Part shown: positions 6,617 through 7,742 of the stretch, piece by piece
Layout: the number at the start of each line of letters is the position of its first letter
Numbering within the stretch: the first letter of the stretch is position 1
Source: Mucilaginibacter sp.
GTDB taxonomy: Bacteria > Bacteroidota > Bacteroidia > Sphingobacteriales > Sphingobacteriaceae
Direction of reading: 5' to 3'
NCBI GenBank assembly: GCA_014376655.1
Contig: JACMRC010000028.1
Location: forward strand, 1 to 7,742
Length of the DNA: 7,742 bases
Position numbers and translations under genes: made by a program
The notes under the pieces: generated by a model
Seen by the model: the letters and a program-made list of their open reading frames with translations, nothing else
Database searches by the model: none
Told to the model about the DNA's origin: nothing

Positions 6617-7447
6617 ATGAATCTTCTAAACCCAGCTATTAAAGATCTTAAACAATTTGGTAAGGATAAACATGAGGAATACATTAACTCAGAACCATTC
6701 CCAAGTATTGTAATTGACGATTTTTTTAATGAAGCGTTTTTAAGCAAGATCGCTGATGATTTCCCGGATCTGGCAAAACAGCAGGATATAAAAGTTTACG
6801 ATAACCAAAATGAAAAAAAATACGAAGCTAAAGGCGAAAAACACTTTAGTGACGATACCAAACTACTTGCCCATTTTTTAAATTCGCAACCCATATTAGA
6901 GTTCTTGCAGGAGCTTACCGGCATTAAAGAAACATTAGTGTCTGACCCTTATTTTGTTGGTGGGGGGTATCATGAAATTAAGCCGGGAGGTTTATTAAAG
7001 GTACATGCCGATTTTAATAAACATGAATTATTTAAGCTTGACCGCAGGATTAACTTACTGGTTTATTTAAATAAAGACTGGGAAGAAAATTACGGCGGCC
7101 ATTTTGAGTTATGGGATAAAAATATGACTAAGGCTTATAAAAAAGTGCTTCCTGTATTTAACAGGATAGCGATTTTTTCGACGACTGATTTTTCTTACCA
7201 TGGGCACCCAAATGCGTTAACCTGCCCGCCCGACCGTAGTCGAAAATCATTGGCTTTATATTACTATAGTAACGGAAGGCCTAAAAGCGAAATAAGCGCT
7301 ACACCCCATGCTACAATTTTTGTGGATAGGAAAGGCATTAAAGATGATACCGAGCAAGAGCCGGTAACCGCGAAAGATATTGTGCGCGGACTTACACCTC
7401 CGTTTATATATAATACCATAAAACGATTAGCCAAAAAAGGTGAATAA
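6617..7447 (+). CDS. 2-oxoglutarate/Fe(II)-dependent oxygenase (prolyl-4-hydroxylase-like)
   Basis: This 276-residue protein carries the double-stranded beta-helix motifs of 2OG/Fe(II) dioxygenases (2OG-FeII_Oxy_3-like). HAD (H130, D132) in LLKVHADFNKH gives two iron ligands, H195 in DFSYHGHP the third, and the basic pair R209/K210 in RSRKSLALYYYS a likely 2OG carboxylate anchor. RRINLLVYLNKDW (143-155) and GGHFELWD (160-167) are typical core strands, so the active site looks complete. FPSIVIDDFFNEAFL (28-42) is the usual N-terminal entry. Beyond the core, a charged linker (about 238-254) leads to a tail with LTPPFIYNTIKRLAKK (259-274), probably amphipathic. It diverges from the methyltransferase gene and precedes rfbD by 67 nt. 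It should hydroxylate or otherwise oxidise something linked to the polysaccharide, but sugar, lipid, peptide and small-molecule substrates all remain open. Confidence 0.88.
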   Translation: MNLLNPAIKDLKQFGKDKHEEYINSEPFPSIVIDDFFNEAFLSKIADDFPDLAKQQDIKVYDNQNEKKYEAKGEKHFSDDTKLLAHFLNSQPILEFLQELTGIKETLVSDPYFVGGGYHEIKPGGLLKVHADFNKHELFKLDRRINLLVYLNKDWEENYGGHFELWDKNMTKAYKKVLPVFNRIAIFSTTDFSYHGHPNALTCPPDRSRKSLALYYYSNGRPKSEISATPHATIFVDRKGIKDDTEQEPVTAKDIVRGLTPPFIYNTIKRLAKKGE

Positions 7448-7452
7448 CCTTT

Positions 7453-7468
7453 TACTATAACTGTAGTA
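7453..7468 (+). terminator. Weak AT-rich hairpin after the oxygenase gene
   Basis: TACTAT (7453-7458) can pair with GTAGTA (7463-7468), including one G-T pair, around the loop AACT. It begins 6 nt after the oxygenase stop and is followed by a U-rich but interrupted stretch. This is a poor intrinsic terminator and may only attenuate reading into rfbD, or do nothing. Confidence 0.2.
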
Positions 7469-7484
7469 TTATTAAATAATTGAA

Positions 7485-7492
7485 CATATTTG
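7485..7492 (+). promoter_or_regulatory. Predicted -7 element for rfbD
   Basis: CATATTTG differs from TAnnTTTG at its first base and ends 22 nt before the rfbD ATG. I see no convincing -33 TTTG. An AT-only palindrome (7468-7480) lies directly upstream. rfbD may instead be read through from the oxygenase gene. Confidence 0.35.
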
Positions 7493-7514
7493 CAGTCGAG
7501 ATAAATATATATAA

Positions 7515-7742
7515 ATGAATAACATTATAGTTTTTGGTGCTTCGGGCCAATTAGGGCAATGCATTAAAAATGTAGCCGCTTTAAAAGGAGTAACCAGTGT
7601 TGTTTTCCCGCCCGAGTCTGAAGCAAATATTTTGGATGTTGATGGTTTGGATAAATTGTTTGCCCAGTATAAGCCAACCCACGCAATTAACTGCGCTGCT
7701 TATACCGCAGTAGATAAAGCTGAGGATGATAGCGAGTTGGCA
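7515..7742 (+). CDS. rfbD: dTDP-4-dehydrorhamnose reductase, N-terminal part (runs off the window)
   Basis: The first 76 residues are present and continue past the right edge. They form the start of an extended-SDR Rossmann fold: IIVFGASGQLGQ (4-15) is the NAD(P)H-binding glycine motif in the form specific to RmlD/RfbD, followed by a short acidic strand end ILDVDG (39-44), KPTHAINCAAYTAVDKAE (53-70), which is the family signature around the second strand and the following helix. RfbD reduces dTDP-4-dehydro-L-rhamnose to dTDP-L-rhamnose, the last step of rhamnose donor synthesis, in the cytosol. The ATG at 7515 is the first suitable start before the glycine motif. The partner genes rfbA, rfbB and rfbC are not in the window and may lie to the right. 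The reductase assignment is firm; catalytic residues further on cannot be checked here. Confidence 0.93.
   Translation, partial: MNNIIVFGASGQLGQCIKNVAALKGVTSVVFPPESEANILDVDGLDKLFAQYKPTHAINCAAYTAVDKAEDDSELA

Noticed and set aside
6517..6747. A 77-residue N-terminal extension of the methyltransferase reading frame
   Set aside because: It runs antisense through the first 131 bases of the oxygenase gene and the intergenic region, has no family-like sequence, and is replaced by an ATG at 6516 that has a -7 box at the expected distance.
1..7742. Insertion sequences, tRNA/attachment sites, CRISPR arrays or toxin-antitoxin genes
   Set aside because: No transposase or integrase motifs, no direct-repeat arrays and no tRNA-like cloverleaf seen on either strand; almost all sequence is accounted for by intact polysaccharide genes.

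Overview
This AT-rich 7.7 kb window is part of a surface-polysaccharide (exopolysaccharide or O-antigen-like) biosynthesis locus, most likely from a member of the Bacteroidota. A Sphingobacteriaceae host of the Mucilaginibacter/Pedobacter kind is my guess. The reasons are the gene content, frequent AUA isoleucine codons, absence of clear Shine-Dalgarno sites before the genes, and sequences resembling the Bacteroidota promoter (-33 TTTG, -7 TAnnTTTG) just upstream of the genes that head transcription units. The genus is inferred, not shown.

Layout. At the left edge (3-89, + strand) is the tail of a protein that looks like a GT4 glycosyltransferase. It converges on, and overlaps by its stop codon, a tightly packed minus-strand block. 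In transcription order that block is: Wzx-type flippase (5478-4219, TTG start), family 2 glycosyltransferase (4226-3297), Wzy/O-antigen-ligase-type membrane protein (3295-1904), hexapeptide-repeat acyltransferase (1911-1216) and GT4 glycosyltransferase (1213-86). Gaps in this block run from an 8-nt overlap to +2 nt, so it should be one operon with translational coupling. Upstream of it on the same strand is a class I SAM methyltransferase with an N-terminal membrane segment (6516-5551), separated by 72 nt that contain a good promoter match. Diverging from the methyltransferase across a 100-nt region are a 2-oxoglutarate/Fe(II)-type oxygenase (6617-7447, + strand) and the beginning of rfbD, dTDP-4-dehydrorhamnose reductase (7515 to the window end).

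How the genes fit together. The glycosyltransferases would build a lipid-linked repeat unit, the acyltransferase and probably the methyltransferase would decorate it, the flippase would move it across the inner membrane, and the Wzy-type protein would polymerise or ligate it. RfbD makes dTDP-L-rhamnose, which suggests, but does not prove, that rhamnose is in the product. The 2OG oxygenase has no obvious place in a standard Wzx/Wzy pathway and is the least understood member.

There is no gene-free stretch over 300 bases, no RNA gene, no CRISPR array and no mobile element that I can see. I did not find a clearly new system. The points most worth a second look are the oxygenase/methyltransferase pair with a perfect inverted repeat between them, the uniform spacing of promoter-like -7 boxes before four genes, the TTG start of the flippase, and a run of ten T in a glycosyltransferase.
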